From Sulfobacillus acidophilus DSM 10332 (GTDB lineage: Bacteria; Bacillota; Sulfobacillia; Sulfobacillales; Sulfobacillaceae), in assembly GCA_000237975.1 (NCBI GenBank), contig CP003179.1:806001-870000 (forward strand): 64,000 nucleotides of DNA, in the 5' to 3' direction. The notes beneath the pieces are model-generated. The model searched no databases and was not told where the DNA came from. It saw only the letters and a program-made list of their open reading frames with translations. This document shows, one piece after another, positions 25,038-33,429 of this stretch. Position 1 is the first letter of the stretch. The number at the start of each line of letters is the position of its first letter. A program made the translations under genes and the position numbers.

Positions 25038-25913
25038 GTGACCGAACGCGACATGAGACTGACGTTGGAAGCCGACTTTATTCTCCACCCGGGCCGACGG
25101 CCCCTCTCGCTTTTTACGCGGGTGGTGACCCCGGCCGCCCCAGAGGCCGGACTCATCTTCTATCACGGGTCGATGGTGCATTCCGAATATTACATGCCGT
25201 GGGCATTGGAACTGGCGCAAGCGGCGCCGATCACGATCTGGTTACCGGATTTACGGGGTCATGGGCGGTCGGGGGGAGCACGCGGCCATGTGCCCGCCAT
25301 CCGCGATTATCTCTTCGACATTGCGCTGACGGTAGCCGAATTTCGGCGGCGATGGCCCGAGTTGCCGCTCTTTTTAGGGGGCGAGAGTTTTGGCGGACTG
25401 TTGGTGTTTTTAGCCGTAACCGAAATACCGTCGGTTCAAGGCCTCATATTAAGTGCCCCGGTATTCGGATTGAAAGCGGATTTGAGCCGCGGCCTGCAAC
25501 GCATTATTCAAAGTGCCGATCGGATTTTACCGTTTGTACGCCCTCTTCGGCCGCTGGGAGCCGAGGGCATTGTTCGCCATCCGCAATGGCCGCGTCTCAT
25601 CAAATCCGATCCCCTGGTCATCCGCAAATATCCGTTGCACTTTTTGGCTGAACTGCTGCGAGCGCAACGGCAGGCGGAGAATGTGGCCCCGTTGGTGTCT
25701 GTCCCGCTTTTAATGTTGATTGCCGGTCAGGACCACATTGTGGATAATCAGGCAGCCGAAAGGATTTGCCAGCAGGTTCGGGGGCCGGTCTGGTGGAAGA
25801 AGTTTCCGGACTCTTGGCACGCCCTGTCCAGTGAATCGCCCGATTTATATCAGGACACCATGGTGCAATTTATCAATACCTACTATGCCTGCGACATGGT
25901 GAATCCTGCCTGA
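25038..25913 (+). CDS. Alpha/beta hydrolase (monoacylglycerol lipase-like)
   Basis: About 291 residues, cytosolic. The oxyanion-hole region (LIFYHGSMVHSEYY), the acid loop (WLPDLRGHGRSGG), the nucleophile elbow GESFGG, and late Asp (LIAGQDHIVD) and His (DSWHAL) fit a full catalytic triad of the serine aminopeptidase S33/monoglyceride lipase group. Start GTG at 25038 follows AGGAGGC at seven bases; an upstream in-frame GTG at 24912 would add 42 residues unlike the family. Substrate unknown (monoacylglycerols or small esters). Confidence 0.85.
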   Translation: MTERDMRLTLEADFILHPGRRPLSLFTRVVTPAAPEAGLIFYHGSMVHSEYYMPWALELAQAAPITIWLPDLRGHGRSGGARGHVPAIRDYLFDIALTVAEFRRRWPELPLFLGGESFGGLLVFLAVTEIPSVQGLILSAPVFGLKADLSRGLQRIIQSADRILPFVRPLRPLGAEGIVRHPQWPRLIKSDPLVIRKYPLHFLAELLRAQRQAENVAPLVSVPLLMLIAGQDHIVDNQAAERICQQVRGPVWWKKFPDSWHALSSESPDLYQDTMVQFINTYYACDMVNPA

Positions 25914-26037
25914 ATTTGGTGTCGAAACCGTTAAAACACGTCGACAAATTCTTTTCCGTCGAACCTCGGACGCCGACAACATTTTGCTTCGCGAAGCGTT
26001 TAGCTAATAAATAGCAAAGAACGCCTGCCGAGGAGCG

Positions 26038-27666
26038 ATGCGTGTGGTTGATCCGATAGGGAGACGGTCCGGACATCATCCCAAACGACCCCGTTGGTTT
26101 GTGGCGGGAGGTATTCTAAGCGGCGTATTGGTGGGAGGGGCCGTATGGATCCTGGCTCCGCACGTGACCACGACGGTCGGGGGACCCGGTTTACTGCAGA
26201 TGCAGGTGCGCGGTTGGCATGATCGGATCGTCGAGGCGGAGTGGACCGAGGGCTCCCAAACGGTTTCTCTCGCACGACGCGGCCAGGGGTTATGGCCCGT
26301 AAAGGCCCTCGCTCCCAGGGGTTCGGGGCGGGTCACGGTCGCTGTCCGCGGGCCCGGCTGGCTCGATTGGCTGCCCTGGGAGCGGGTCGATCTGAGCATT
26401 CCGGTGTCGGTGCCGGCTGCGCCGGAGTTGCGGACGGTTAATGCCCATTATGCGTTAAACGGCCGGGTTTCGTTGAATTGGACCGCGCCCATCGAGCGGC
26501 TTTGGATAAACGGTCGGGAATTTTTCGTCCACGGTCGTCACGTGACGGTTCGGCTGGCGCCGCCGCACCCTGGGGAAAAGGGACACTGGACAATCCGAGC
26601 CGAAGGCCCTCTTTGGGAAAAGCCGGTCCCGCCGATCAAAGTCGCCTGGTCGACTCCCGCCTATTTATCCATGAGCACGAATCTGTCGACACCGCTTCAA
26701 GGGCTTCAACCGCTCACGGTTCGGTTGAGTCAACCGATTACCGTGGCGCACCTGTCCCGATGGCGGCTGAATCCCGCGGTTGCCGGCACCTGGAAAAGAA
26801 TTTCTCCCACCGTCTTCGTTTTTCAACCCCAAAAACCGTGGGCACCCAATTTGTCCTGGCAATTGAGTGTTCCAGGGTCCCTCCGTGGGCCCGTCAGCCA
26901 ATCCGGGTCATTCTTGGCCCATTCGGTACGTCTTCAGGGTCGCACCCGACCGGGGTCGGTTCTCAGGCTGCAAGAATTGCTGGCGGAGGAGGGCTATTTG
27001 CCCGTTCGTTGGGTGTCCGCGGGACGGCCCCTCATGACCGAAGGTCAGCAACAAGCCGCCATCTATGAGCCCCCGGCGGGAACCTTTCAATGGAAGTTTA
27101 GCGGATTGCCGGCGGCACTCCGGGCGTTATGGCAACCGGGTCAGTGGACGGCGCTGGTGGCGGGAGCGGTCATGCAATTTGAACGGGCCAACGGGTTGGC
27201 GGTGGATGGGGTGGCGGGCCCGGAGGTATGGCATGCCTTGATTCAGGATCGGCTGAACGGCGTGACAAGTCCCTACCCTTATACCTATATCTATGTCACC
27301 GAAACGCTGCCCGAGACGCTCCAACTGTGGGTCAACGGGCAAGTACAATTAACCACTCGGGCGAACACCGGCATTCCGGCCACGCCCACTTTGCTGGGCA
27401 CCTATCCCGTCTATGAACGGTTGCCTTTTCAAATCATGCGGGGGGTCAATCCTAACGGCACCCCGTATGCCGATCCGGTATCGTGGATTAATTATTTTGT
27501 CGGAGGAGATGCCGTTCACGGATTTGTCCGTGCCCAATACGGGTTTCCCCAAAGTCTCGGGTGTGTCGAGGTTCCCCCGGCGGTGGCGGCCACGATCTAT
27601 CACACGATTCACTACGGGACTTTGGTCACGGTAGAACCGCCGGGGGTGTCGCCTCCGGCTTCCTAA
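26038..27666 (+). CDS. Membrane-anchored L,D-transpeptidase (YkuD) with peptidoglycan-binding domain
   Basis: 542 residues. An N-terminal anchor (WFVAGGILSGVLVGGAVWIL), a long Ig-like/beta-rich extracytoplasmic region, a peptidoglycan-binding helix bundle (MQFERANGLAVDGVAGPEVWHALI) and a C-terminal YkuD domain. The catalytic motif is intact: His494 in VHGFV and Cys509 in SLGCVEV. It should form 3-3 cross-links in peptidoglycan or attach proteins. GAGGAG precedes the ATG. Confidence 0.9.
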   Translation: MRVVDPIGRRSGHHPKRPRWFVAGGILSGVLVGGAVWILAPHVTTTVGGPGLLQMQVRGWHDRIVEAEWTEGSQTVSLARRGQGLWPVKALAPRGSGRVTVAVRGPGWLDWLPWERVDLSIPVSVPAAPELRTVNAHYALNGRVSLNWTAPIERLWINGREFFVHGRHVTVRLAPPHPGEKGHWTIRAEGPLWEKPVPPIKVAWSTPAYLSMSTNLSTPLQGLQPLTVRLSQPITVAHLSRWRLNPAVAGTWKRISPTVFVFQPQKPWAPNLSWQLSVPGSLRGPVSQSGSFLAHSVRLQGRTRPGSVLRLQELLAEEGYLPVRWVSAGRPLMTEGQQQAAIYEPPAGTFQWKFSGLPAALRALWQPGQWTALVAGAVMQFERANGLAVDGVAGPEVWHALIQDRLNGVTSPYPYTYIYVTETLPETLQLWVNGQVQLTTRANTGIPATPTLLGTYPVYERLPFQIMRGVNPNGTPYADPVSWINYFVGGDAVHGFVRAQYGFPQSLGCVEVPPAVAATIYHTIHYGTLVTVEPPGVSPPAS

Positions 27667-27737
27667 AGCCTTGCCTTGGCATCCCGGGTGGCGGGTGGTA
27701 CCATGGCAGGAGACGACAAGGAGCGGGGAGGCAGTCC

Positions 27738-28319
27738 ATGACCGGATGGCGGCGGTTTTGGATGACCTGGTTAATCATCGCCGTCACGGTGGCGGTCTTT
27801 CTATTCGTGGAGCACGGCTATCAACCCGGCGCCATTACGGCCGCTAAATTGGCCCAATGGGGCGGAGTGGTCGGGTGGCCTTACACGTCCTGGCGGTCGT
27901 TGATATTCAGCACGTTTTTGCATGTCAGCTGGGTTCATATCGGGTCCAATATGGTGTCGCTGTATGTCATTGGACCGTGGGTGGAATTGGCGTTAGGACC
28001 GTGGGAATACCTCGTGTTTTATCTCTTGGGCGGCGCAGCCGCCAATTTGACCACGGCTTGGTTACAACCCGCGAATGTCGTGGCGGTCGGGGCCTCCGGG
28101 GCCATATTCGCCCTAATTGGTTATTTGGCGGTGCGGTGGACCTGGGGAGCCGGTCCGCCAGCGCCGCGCGCACGACGCTGGCTTTGGACGATGCTCGCAT
28201 TAAATTTGTTGCTGACGGTCGCAGTCCCGCATATTGCCGTATGGGATCATGTCGGCGGGCTAGCTTTCGGGTTTCTCTGGGGCATCGGGGATGTGATCCG
28301 AAGGCGGCGGCGCTTTTGA
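27738..28319 (+). CDS. Rhomboid family intramembrane serine protease
   Basis: 193 residues with six helices. The HVSWVHIGSNM motif in helix 2, catalytic Ser120 in GASGAIFAL and His171 in WDHVGGLAFGF are all present, so it is likely active. Start ATG at 27738 follows GGGGAGGC. Its last 60 bp overlap the convergent DUF1641 gene. Substrates unknown. Confidence 0.92.
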   Translation: MTGWRRFWMTWLIIAVTVAVFLFVEHGYQPGAITAAKLAQWGGVVGWPYTSWRSLIFSTFLHVSWVHIGSNMVSLYVIGPWVELALGPWEYLVFYLLGGAAANLTTAWLQPANVVAVGASGAIFALIGYLAVRWTWGAGPPAPRARRWLWTMLALNLLLTVAVPHIAVWDHVGGLAFGFLWGIGDVIRRRRRF

Positions 28320-28784
28320 TGCCGCGTCTCCAAGGGCGCCTAAAAAGGCGAACACAGCGGTCAGGGCGCGGCTCACGTGAGGATCTTTGACGTCCTGCCA
28401 AAGCCGCCAAGCGGATACACGGGGGGATTCCGGCGCTCTTATGGCTTGGTCGTAGCGATCGAGGGCATGCGCCACCCCGTCGAGTATCCGGGACCACTGA
28501 TCCGACGGGATGCGGCCGAGAAATGTCATCAACGCCTCCAGATTCCGGATGGCGTTTTTCGGACCGGGCTGATCCAGTTGATTGACGACAATGGCCCAGA
28601 CGTCCTGCGATTCCGCCAAAAAGCCGCGTAGCATGCGAAAAAGCGTGGATTGTTCCAGGGCGGCCAGGTCATGAATGAGTTGGGTTAGGCTCTCTTGGTG
28701 TTGGTGGATCGCTTGATGTAACGGGTCGTGGACGGGCGGCTCCGCGACCGGCTGAATGACCCGAATGGGTTTTGCCACAATCAT
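28260..28784 (-). CDS. DUF1641 protein, partner of the Fdh-like molybdoenzyme
   Basis: 174 residues, mostly helical. The C-terminal segment VKDPHVSRALTAVFAFLGALGDA matches the short conserved DUF1641 motif. DUF1641 genes commonly follow fdhA-like genes in Gram-positive bacteria (as yjgD after yjgC), and here the start overlaps the fdh stop as TAATG. The role is unknown; an accessory or maturation role is inferred. GTG at 28778 is an alternative start with better spacing to GGGAGG. Confidence 0.78.
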   Translation of the reverse strand: MIVAKPIRVIQPVAEPPVHDPLHQAIHQHQESLTQLIHDLAALEQSTLFRMLRGFLAESQDVWAIVVNQLDQPGPKNAIRNLEALMTFLGRIPSDQWSRILDGVAHALDRYDQAIRAPESPRVSAWRLWQDVKDPHVSRALTAVFAFLGALGDAASKAPPPSDHIPDAPEKPES

Positions 28785-31741
28785 TACCTCCCTGGGACCC
28801 CGGTGGGTACCGGGGCATTTATCGGTTCATAGTCCGAGCGGGCCCACTTGAGCTCGACCTGGACGCCCGGTTGGGGATTTCGACGGTGAAACCGCCAGTT
28901 GCGACGGGGAAGCGGCGGTTCGGGCGTATCGGCCCGACGGATGACTTCCAGATAGGCGACCGTGTCTTTATAGGCCGGGGTTTTGGTATGCGTATCGATG
29001 CCGGTACCGGTCAGATCATTAATCGCCCCGGTGCCGACGGCATTCATCGGCAGGTAGACCGTGGTACCCCGAACGCGGTCGGTAACCAGCACGGGGACCT
29101 CAACCCACCCGGTCGGCGAGGTCAATCGGACCCAAGTTCCGTCGGTTAAGTCACGTTCTCGCGCCAGTTCCGGCGAAACTTCCAAAAAGACCTGAGGTAC
29201 CAGCGTTTGAATCCCGGGAACCCGATAGGTGAGGTTACCCTCGTGAAAATGCTCGAGCAGTTGACCGTTATTGACATGCAAATCAAATGACGGGGCTTCA
29301 TGATTGGGACCTTGTAAATGGACGGGGACCAGGCGCGCTTTACCGGACGGCGTATGAAACCGTTCCCGATAGAGAAGCGGTTCGTCCTGCCCGTCGGCTT
29401 TTACCGGCCACACTAACGTATGATAACCGTCCAATCGGTCATAGTTGACGCCGGCAAATAACGGGGCGGCCTGTGCCGCTTCGGCCATGATCTCCCGCGG
29501 ATGGATATACTCCGGCCAATTGGCCCCCATCCGATGCGCCACGGCCTGAAGAATCTTCCAGTCCGGCCAACTGTCACCCAACGGCTCCATCGCCGGGTAA
29601 AAATGCTGGATGCGCCGTTCGGTATTCGTAAACGTCCCTTCTTTTTCGAGACTGGGGGACGCCGGCAGAACCACATCGGCATACTGGGCGGTTTTCGTCA
29701 GGAAAATGTCTTGTACGACGAGAAAATCCAGCCGGGAAAAGGCATCCCGCGCATCGCGGGCGTCGGCATCGACCACGGCGGTATCTTCTCCGACGATATA
29801 AAGCGCTTTCAACCGACCTTGGTGAATAGCCCCGGCAATTTCTTGGTTGTTGAGACCCGGTTCGGAAGGCAGGGGTACTTGCCACAACGCTTCGAGCCGC
29901 CGGCGAATGGCCGGGTCACGCACATCTTGATAGCCGGGGAAAAAGAGCGGTTTGGCGCCAAAATCGCTGGCGCCCTGCACGTTATTGTGGCCTCTGAGGG
30001 GGTAGGCGCCCGTACCCGGTCGGCCAAAATTGCCGGTCAGGAGCAGAAGATTAGCGATTGCGAGACTGGCTTCACTCCCGTCTCGTTGCTGGGTGATGCC
30101 CATCGCCCACAGAATCGCCAGGGATGGGGCATCATGAATCATTTGAGCGACTTTCATGGTGAGATCGCGAGGAACGCCGGTTACGGTTTCCGTATAATCC
30201 AGAGAATACGGGGCCAAGGATTCGAGGTATTCCTCCAGACCTTCGACCCGAGAGGCTAAAAAGTCGTAGGCCAGCCACTTCTGATCCGCCAAATATTTGG
30301 ATAATCCGAGAAGCCAGACGGGATCGGTCCCGGGACGGGGCGAAATAAATAGGTCTGCTCGTTCAGCCATTTCGTGGCGACGAATATCGACGACGACCAG
30401 TTTCTGATGCCCTAGTTTATGGGATCGTTTGACCCGGGTGGCAAATACCGGATGGGATTCCGCCGTGTTGGAACCGATAATGAGGACCAGCGCGGCGGCG
30501 GCGACATCCTGGATCGTGCCGCTGTCGGCGCCATACCCTACGGTTTGTCGGAGCCCGTAGGTCGCCGGATCTTGGCAATAGGTCGAGTCATTGTCCACGT
30601 TATTGGTGCCAATGACGGTACGCGCAAGTTTTTGGGTTAAATAGGCCTCTTCGTTGGAGGCTTTCGAGGATGCGATAAACATGACGGCATCCGGACCATA
30701 GCGCGATTTGACGTCAAATAGCCGCTCTGCCACGACCGATAAGGCTTCGTCCCAACTGGCGGGTCGGAAGTGATCGCCTTCCCGAATAAGGGGGGTCGTC
30801 AGCCGATCCGGATGATTCACGAAATCCCACCCGAATTTCCCTTTCACGCAGGTTGAGATGCCATTGGTCGGCGCTTCGACCGTCGGTTGGACTTTCAAAA
30901 TCTGACGGCCTTTGGTCCAAATGTCAAAACTACAGCCGACGCCGCAATACGTACAGACGGTCTTGGTGACCCGAATGTCGGCCCGCCGCAAGTGGGATTC
31001 CACGTCGGACAACGCAAATACCGGCGGTAAACTCGGTTCGACGTCCTCGACCAGGCGTATCATGCGTTGCAGAGTCGGCGATTCAATTCCGGTCAAGAGG
31101 CCGGCCTGGCCGATCATCGATTTTTCCATCAGCGCGTTACAGGGACACACGGTCACACAGTGACCACAGGAGACGCAAGAGGATTCGCCGATCGGCACAT
31201 TCTGGTCCCAGATCACGCGCGGCCGCTCCAGGGTCCAATCAATCGACAAGGTTTCGTTAACTTCAAGATTTTGGCAAGCCTCCACGCAGCGTCCGCACAG
31301 AATGCATTGGTTCACGTCATAGCGATAGAAGGGATTGGTTGCGTCGATTGAAGGCTCGTAGGGCTTTGGTTCGAAGGGAACGGTTTGGTGCCGAATCCCC
31401 ATCGCCTCGGTCGTATTATGCACCAGGCAATCGCCGTTATTGTTATCGCAGACCGTACAGTAGAGCTGGTGATTATGAAGGATCTGATTCATCGCGGCCA
31501 CTTGACGCTCGCGGACTTCCGGCGTGTCGGTATAAATCCGACTGCCGGGTGTGACTTCCGTCGCACAGGCGCGCACCAAGTCACCATTCAATTCCACGAC
31601 GCACGTGTCACACGTTTGAATGGCCCCTAGCTGGGGATGAAAACAGATGTGGGGAATCGGAATCTCCAGTGCTTCCGCCAAAGATAAGATGGTTTGGCCC
31701 GCATCGGCCGTCTGTTGGTTACCGTTGATTTCTACAATCAC
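28784..31741 (-). CDS. fdhA: Formate-dehydrogenase-type molybdoenzyme, alpha subunit with N-terminal Fe-S domain
   Basis: About 985 residues. Order of domains: [2Fe-2S] (HIC, CDTC, RAC), His/Cys cluster (HNHQLYCTVCDNNNGDC), two ferredoxin-type [4Fe-4S] motifs (CILCGRCVEAC, CVSCGHCVTVCPC), the [4Fe-4S] of the molybdopterin domain (CTYCGVGCSFD...TCVKGKFGWDF), the large Mo-bis-MGD domains and a C-terminal dinucleotide-binding domain. The Mo ligand is Cys389, not selenocysteine, and the next residue is Gln390 where classical formate dehydrogenases have His. The start is a GTG at 31741 after GGAGG; translation from further upstream is unlikely. Substrate formate is probable but not certain. Confidence 0.88.
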   Translation of the reverse strand: MIVEINGNQQTADAGQTILSLAEALEIPIPHICFHPQLGAIQTCDTCVVELNGDLVRACATEVTPGSRIYTDTPEVRERQVAAMNQILHNHQLYCTVCDNNNGDCLVHNTTEAMGIRHQTVPFEPKPYEPSIDATNPFYRYDVNQCILCGRCVEACQNLEVNETLSIDWTLERPRVIWDQNVPIGESSCVSCGHCVTVCPCNALMEKSMIGQAGLLTGIESPTLQRMIRLVEDVEPSLPPVFALSDVESHLRRADIRVTKTVCTYCGVGCSFDIWTKGRQILKVQPTVEAPTNGISTCVKGKFGWDFVNHPDRLTTPLIREGDHFRPASWDEALSVVAERLFDVKSRYGPDAVMFIASSKASNEEAYLTQKLARTVIGTNNVDNDSTYCQDPATYGLRQTVGYGADSGTIQDVAAAALVLIIGSNTAESHPVFATRVKRSHKLGHQKLVVVDIRRHEMAERADLFISPRPGTDPVWLLGLSKYLADQKWLAYDFLASRVEGLEEYLESLAPYSLDYTETVTGVPRDLTMKVAQMIHDAPSLAILWAMGITQQRDGSEASLAIANLLLLTGNFGRPGTGAYPLRGHNNVQGASDFGAKPLFFPGYQDVRDPAIRRRLEALWQVPLPSEPGLNNQEIAGAIHQGRLKALYIVGEDTAVVDADARDARDAFSRLDFLVVQDIFLTKTAQYADVVLPASPSLEKEGTFTNTERRIQHFYPAMEPLGDSWPDWKILQAVAHRMGANWPEYIHPREIMAEAAQAAPLFAGVNYDRLDGYHTLVWPVKADGQDEPLLYRERFHTPSGKARLVPVHLQGPNHEAPSFDLHVNNGQLLEHFHEGNLTYRVPGIQTLVPQVFLEVSPELARERDLTDGTWVRLTSPTGWVEVPVLVTDRVRGTTVYLPMNAVGTGAINDLTGTGIDTHTKTPAYKDTVAYLEVIRRADTPEPPLPRRNWRFHRRNPQPGVQVELKWARSDYEPINAPVPTGVPGR

Positions 31742-31991
31742 GGGTACTCGACCTCCTAAGAAAGAAGACTGCCCGGAACCGCGAAAGAGCATACGTGGCG
31801 GACAGAAACGACAAGACGGCTGATAACGGAAGTCGTCACGATTGCGGTTGGGGACAAGCGATTGGCGCGGTGGCGGACGTCACGATGGGCTTTGATAGCT
31901 TGCCGTCGGCTTTGTCCAGCGGGCATTCGGGACGGGCGACGGTTTAGCGCAGGCGAAGCGGGTATTCGGATCCAGCCGGGAAAGCCGGTCG

Positions 31992-32348
31992 TTAGCGTTG
32001 GGTTAGGGCCTCATTGAGACTGGCACGTAAAATGGGGACATGACTGGCTTCGAGATTGCGGCTATAGGTTAAGAGCATGATGGGCGTGGTTTCGGCGATT
32101 TGCCGCAAGATCTCCCAGGCCGGGTTGTCGGCCAGTTCCCGGCGATAACGGTCGCGAAATATGGCGTACTCGGCACGGTTTTGATGATACCATTGCCGAA
32201 GCGCCGCGCTCGGAGCCACGTCCGGCATCCATTGATGAATCGCCGGATGATTTTTCGCAATCCCTCGTGGCCATAACCGATCGACCAAGATGCGCCGGAC
32301 CTTGGGTTCGGGTGACGGGTCGAGCAGTCGTCCCTGGTAAATATCGAT
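31992..32348 (-). CDS. DUF488 family protein, probable non-ATG start
   Basis: About 118 residues. Conserved DUF488 (YeaO-like) sequence runs from RLLDPSPEPKVRRILVDRLW through WMPDVAPSAALRQWY to TPIMLLTYS. No ATG, GTG or TTG precedes the first conserved part; a TTG at 32288 would cut off about 20 conserved residues. An AAAAAGAAGG ribosome site lies 8 bases before an ATC at 32348, which also aligns with the initiator of E. coli YeaO, so an ATC start is proposed. -10-like boxes (TATAAT, TATACT) lie 27-37 bp upstream. Function unknown. Confidence 0.75.
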   Translation of the reverse strand: MDIYQGRLLDPSPEPKVRRILVDRLWPRGIAKNHPAIHQWMPDVAPSAALRQWYHQNRAEYAIFRDRYRRELADNPAWEILRQIAETTPIMLLTYSRNLEASHVPILRASLNEALTQR

Positions 32349-32405
32349 GATGATCGCCTTCTTTTTGCCGGTTAATTATAGTATAGGGGACGAAAGCCCG
32401 GGTTT

Positions 32406-32421
32406 TGTGATCGGGATCACG
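32406..32421. promoter_or_regulatory. Crp/Fnr-type operator between divergent DUF488 and DUF2249 genes
   Basis: TGTGA-TCGGGA-TCACG matches the Crp consensus (TGTGA-N6-TCACA) at nine of ten positions and contains a perfect 14-bp palindrome. It lies about 45-48 bp upstream of the likely transcription starts of both genes, judging from -10 boxes at 32375-32385 (minus) and 32449-32454 (plus). This is a typical activator position. A Crp/Fnr regulator is encoded at 9595-10245. Confidence 0.7.
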
Positions 32422-32476
32422 GTGGGTTTCATAGGGCGGGAGTAGGCTTACTATATCGAAGACTCGAGGTGATCGA

Positions 32477-32698
32477 ATGTTGGAATTGGATGTGCGTCCC
32501 ATTTTACGGGCGGGTGGCGAGCCGTTTGATCAGATTATGACGTTTGTATCGTCGTTACCGGCCGGAGAAGGGTTTCGCCTGTATGCGACCTTTCGACCGG
32601 ATCCCTTGCTTCAGGTTTTGAAAACCAAAGGGTATCGGGGTGAGGCGGAAGAGCTGCCCGATGGGGATTGGGTGGTCCATTTTTATCCCATGGATTGA
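32477..32698 (+). CDS. DUF2249 domain protein, single domain
   Basis: 73 residues covering one DUF2249 domain: ELDVRPILRAGGEPFDQIMTFVSSLPAGEGFRL...FRPDPLLQVLKTKGY and a final GDWVVHF. The family is related in fold to TusA/SirA-like proteins, lacks a proven activity, and is often found near nitrogen-oxide or anaerobic respiratory genes under Crp/Fnr control. CGAGGTGATCG precedes the ATG. It is followed after 34 bp by a two-domain DUF2249 gene. Confidence 0.85.
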   Translation: MLELDVRPILRAGGEPFDQIMTFVSSLPAGEGFRLYATFRPDPLLQVLKTKGYRGEAEELPDGDWVVHFYPMD

Positions 32699-32732
32699 TC
32701 GACCGGAAACGGGGATAAGGAGAGACGATGTC

Positions 32733-33242
32733 ATGGAACCGGTGGTCGTGGAGGTTAAAAGCCTGCTGAAATCGGGGGTTTCCTTATTTGGCCATATGAT
32801 GAAGACGGTCGATGCCTTAAAACCGGGACAATCCTTAATCGTGAAATCGACGTTTAATCCGCGGCCGTTGATAGGGCATATGAAGCGCAAGGGATACCAG
32901 GTGACGCAAGAGCGGATTGGCAAACAATATGTGACCACCTTTCGTCCGGGCGAACCGGCGGTCAAAGGGGGAGCGGCTCAAGACGGGCGCCCCGACCGCC
33001 CGATTGAAGGGCCGGAACATTATTTGGACAATCGTGGGCTTTTACCGCCCGAACCGATGCAACGGACGCTGGCGCTCTTGCAGGAAGTACCCGAGGGGCA
33101 CGTCGTGGTCATTCACAATGATCGGGTCCCGGTGTTTTTGTTAGGCCAATTGGACGACGAACAAATTCCCTATGAGATCATTCCCCAAGCCGACGAGTCG
33201 GCGATGGTGCGAATTTTGAAAACCCACGACCTGTCGGTTTGA
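32733..33242 (+). CDS. DUF2249 protein with two tandem domains
   Basis: 169 residues. Domain 1 (about 1-75): VVEVKSLLKSGVSLFGHMMKTVDALKPGQSLIVKSTFNPRPLIGHMKRKGY. Domain 2 (about 95-165): LDNRGLLPPEPMQRTLALLQEVPEGHVVVIHNDRVPVFLLGQLDDEQIPYEI. A charged linker separates them. ATG at 32733 follows AAGGAGAG. Together with the single-domain protein upstream it forms a small operon ended by a clear terminator. Confidence 0.82.
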   Translation: MEPVVVEVKSLLKSGVSLFGHMMKTVDALKPGQSLIVKSTFNPRPLIGHMKRKGYQVTQERIGKQYVTTFRPGEPAVKGGAAQDGRPDRPIEGPEHYLDNRGLLPPEPMQRTLALLQEVPEGHVVVIHNDRVPVFLLGQLDDEQIPYEIIPQADESAMVRILKTHDLSV

Positions 33243-33252
33243 GGCCTTTCCC

Positions 33253-33278
33253 AAGCCCTCTTTCGTCGGGGCTTTTTT
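33253..33278 (+). terminator. Terminator of the DUF2249 operon
   Basis: AAGCCC, short loop, GGGCTT and a run of T residues 10 bp after the stop. The region from here to 33429 holds further GC-rich hairpins (33358-33378, 33409-33425) but no gene was seen. Confidence 0.75.
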
Positions 33279-33429
33279 ATTTGGGCGGCAGGCTCAAGGG
33301 AGCCCCGAAGGGTGGGCGGGACGAGCTACCGGACTCGCACGCCGCCGGAAATGGCAGCGGGAGCTTCATCGGCTCCCGTTGTCGCCCGGTGTGAGAGTGC
33401 ATCGTCAGCCGAAGAACGCCTTCGGGCGG

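Noticed and set aside
25975-26000. GCTTCGCGAAGC palindrome before the L,D-transpeptidase gene
   Set aside because: Short, no T-run and no repeat elsewhere seen; too weak to call a terminator or operator.
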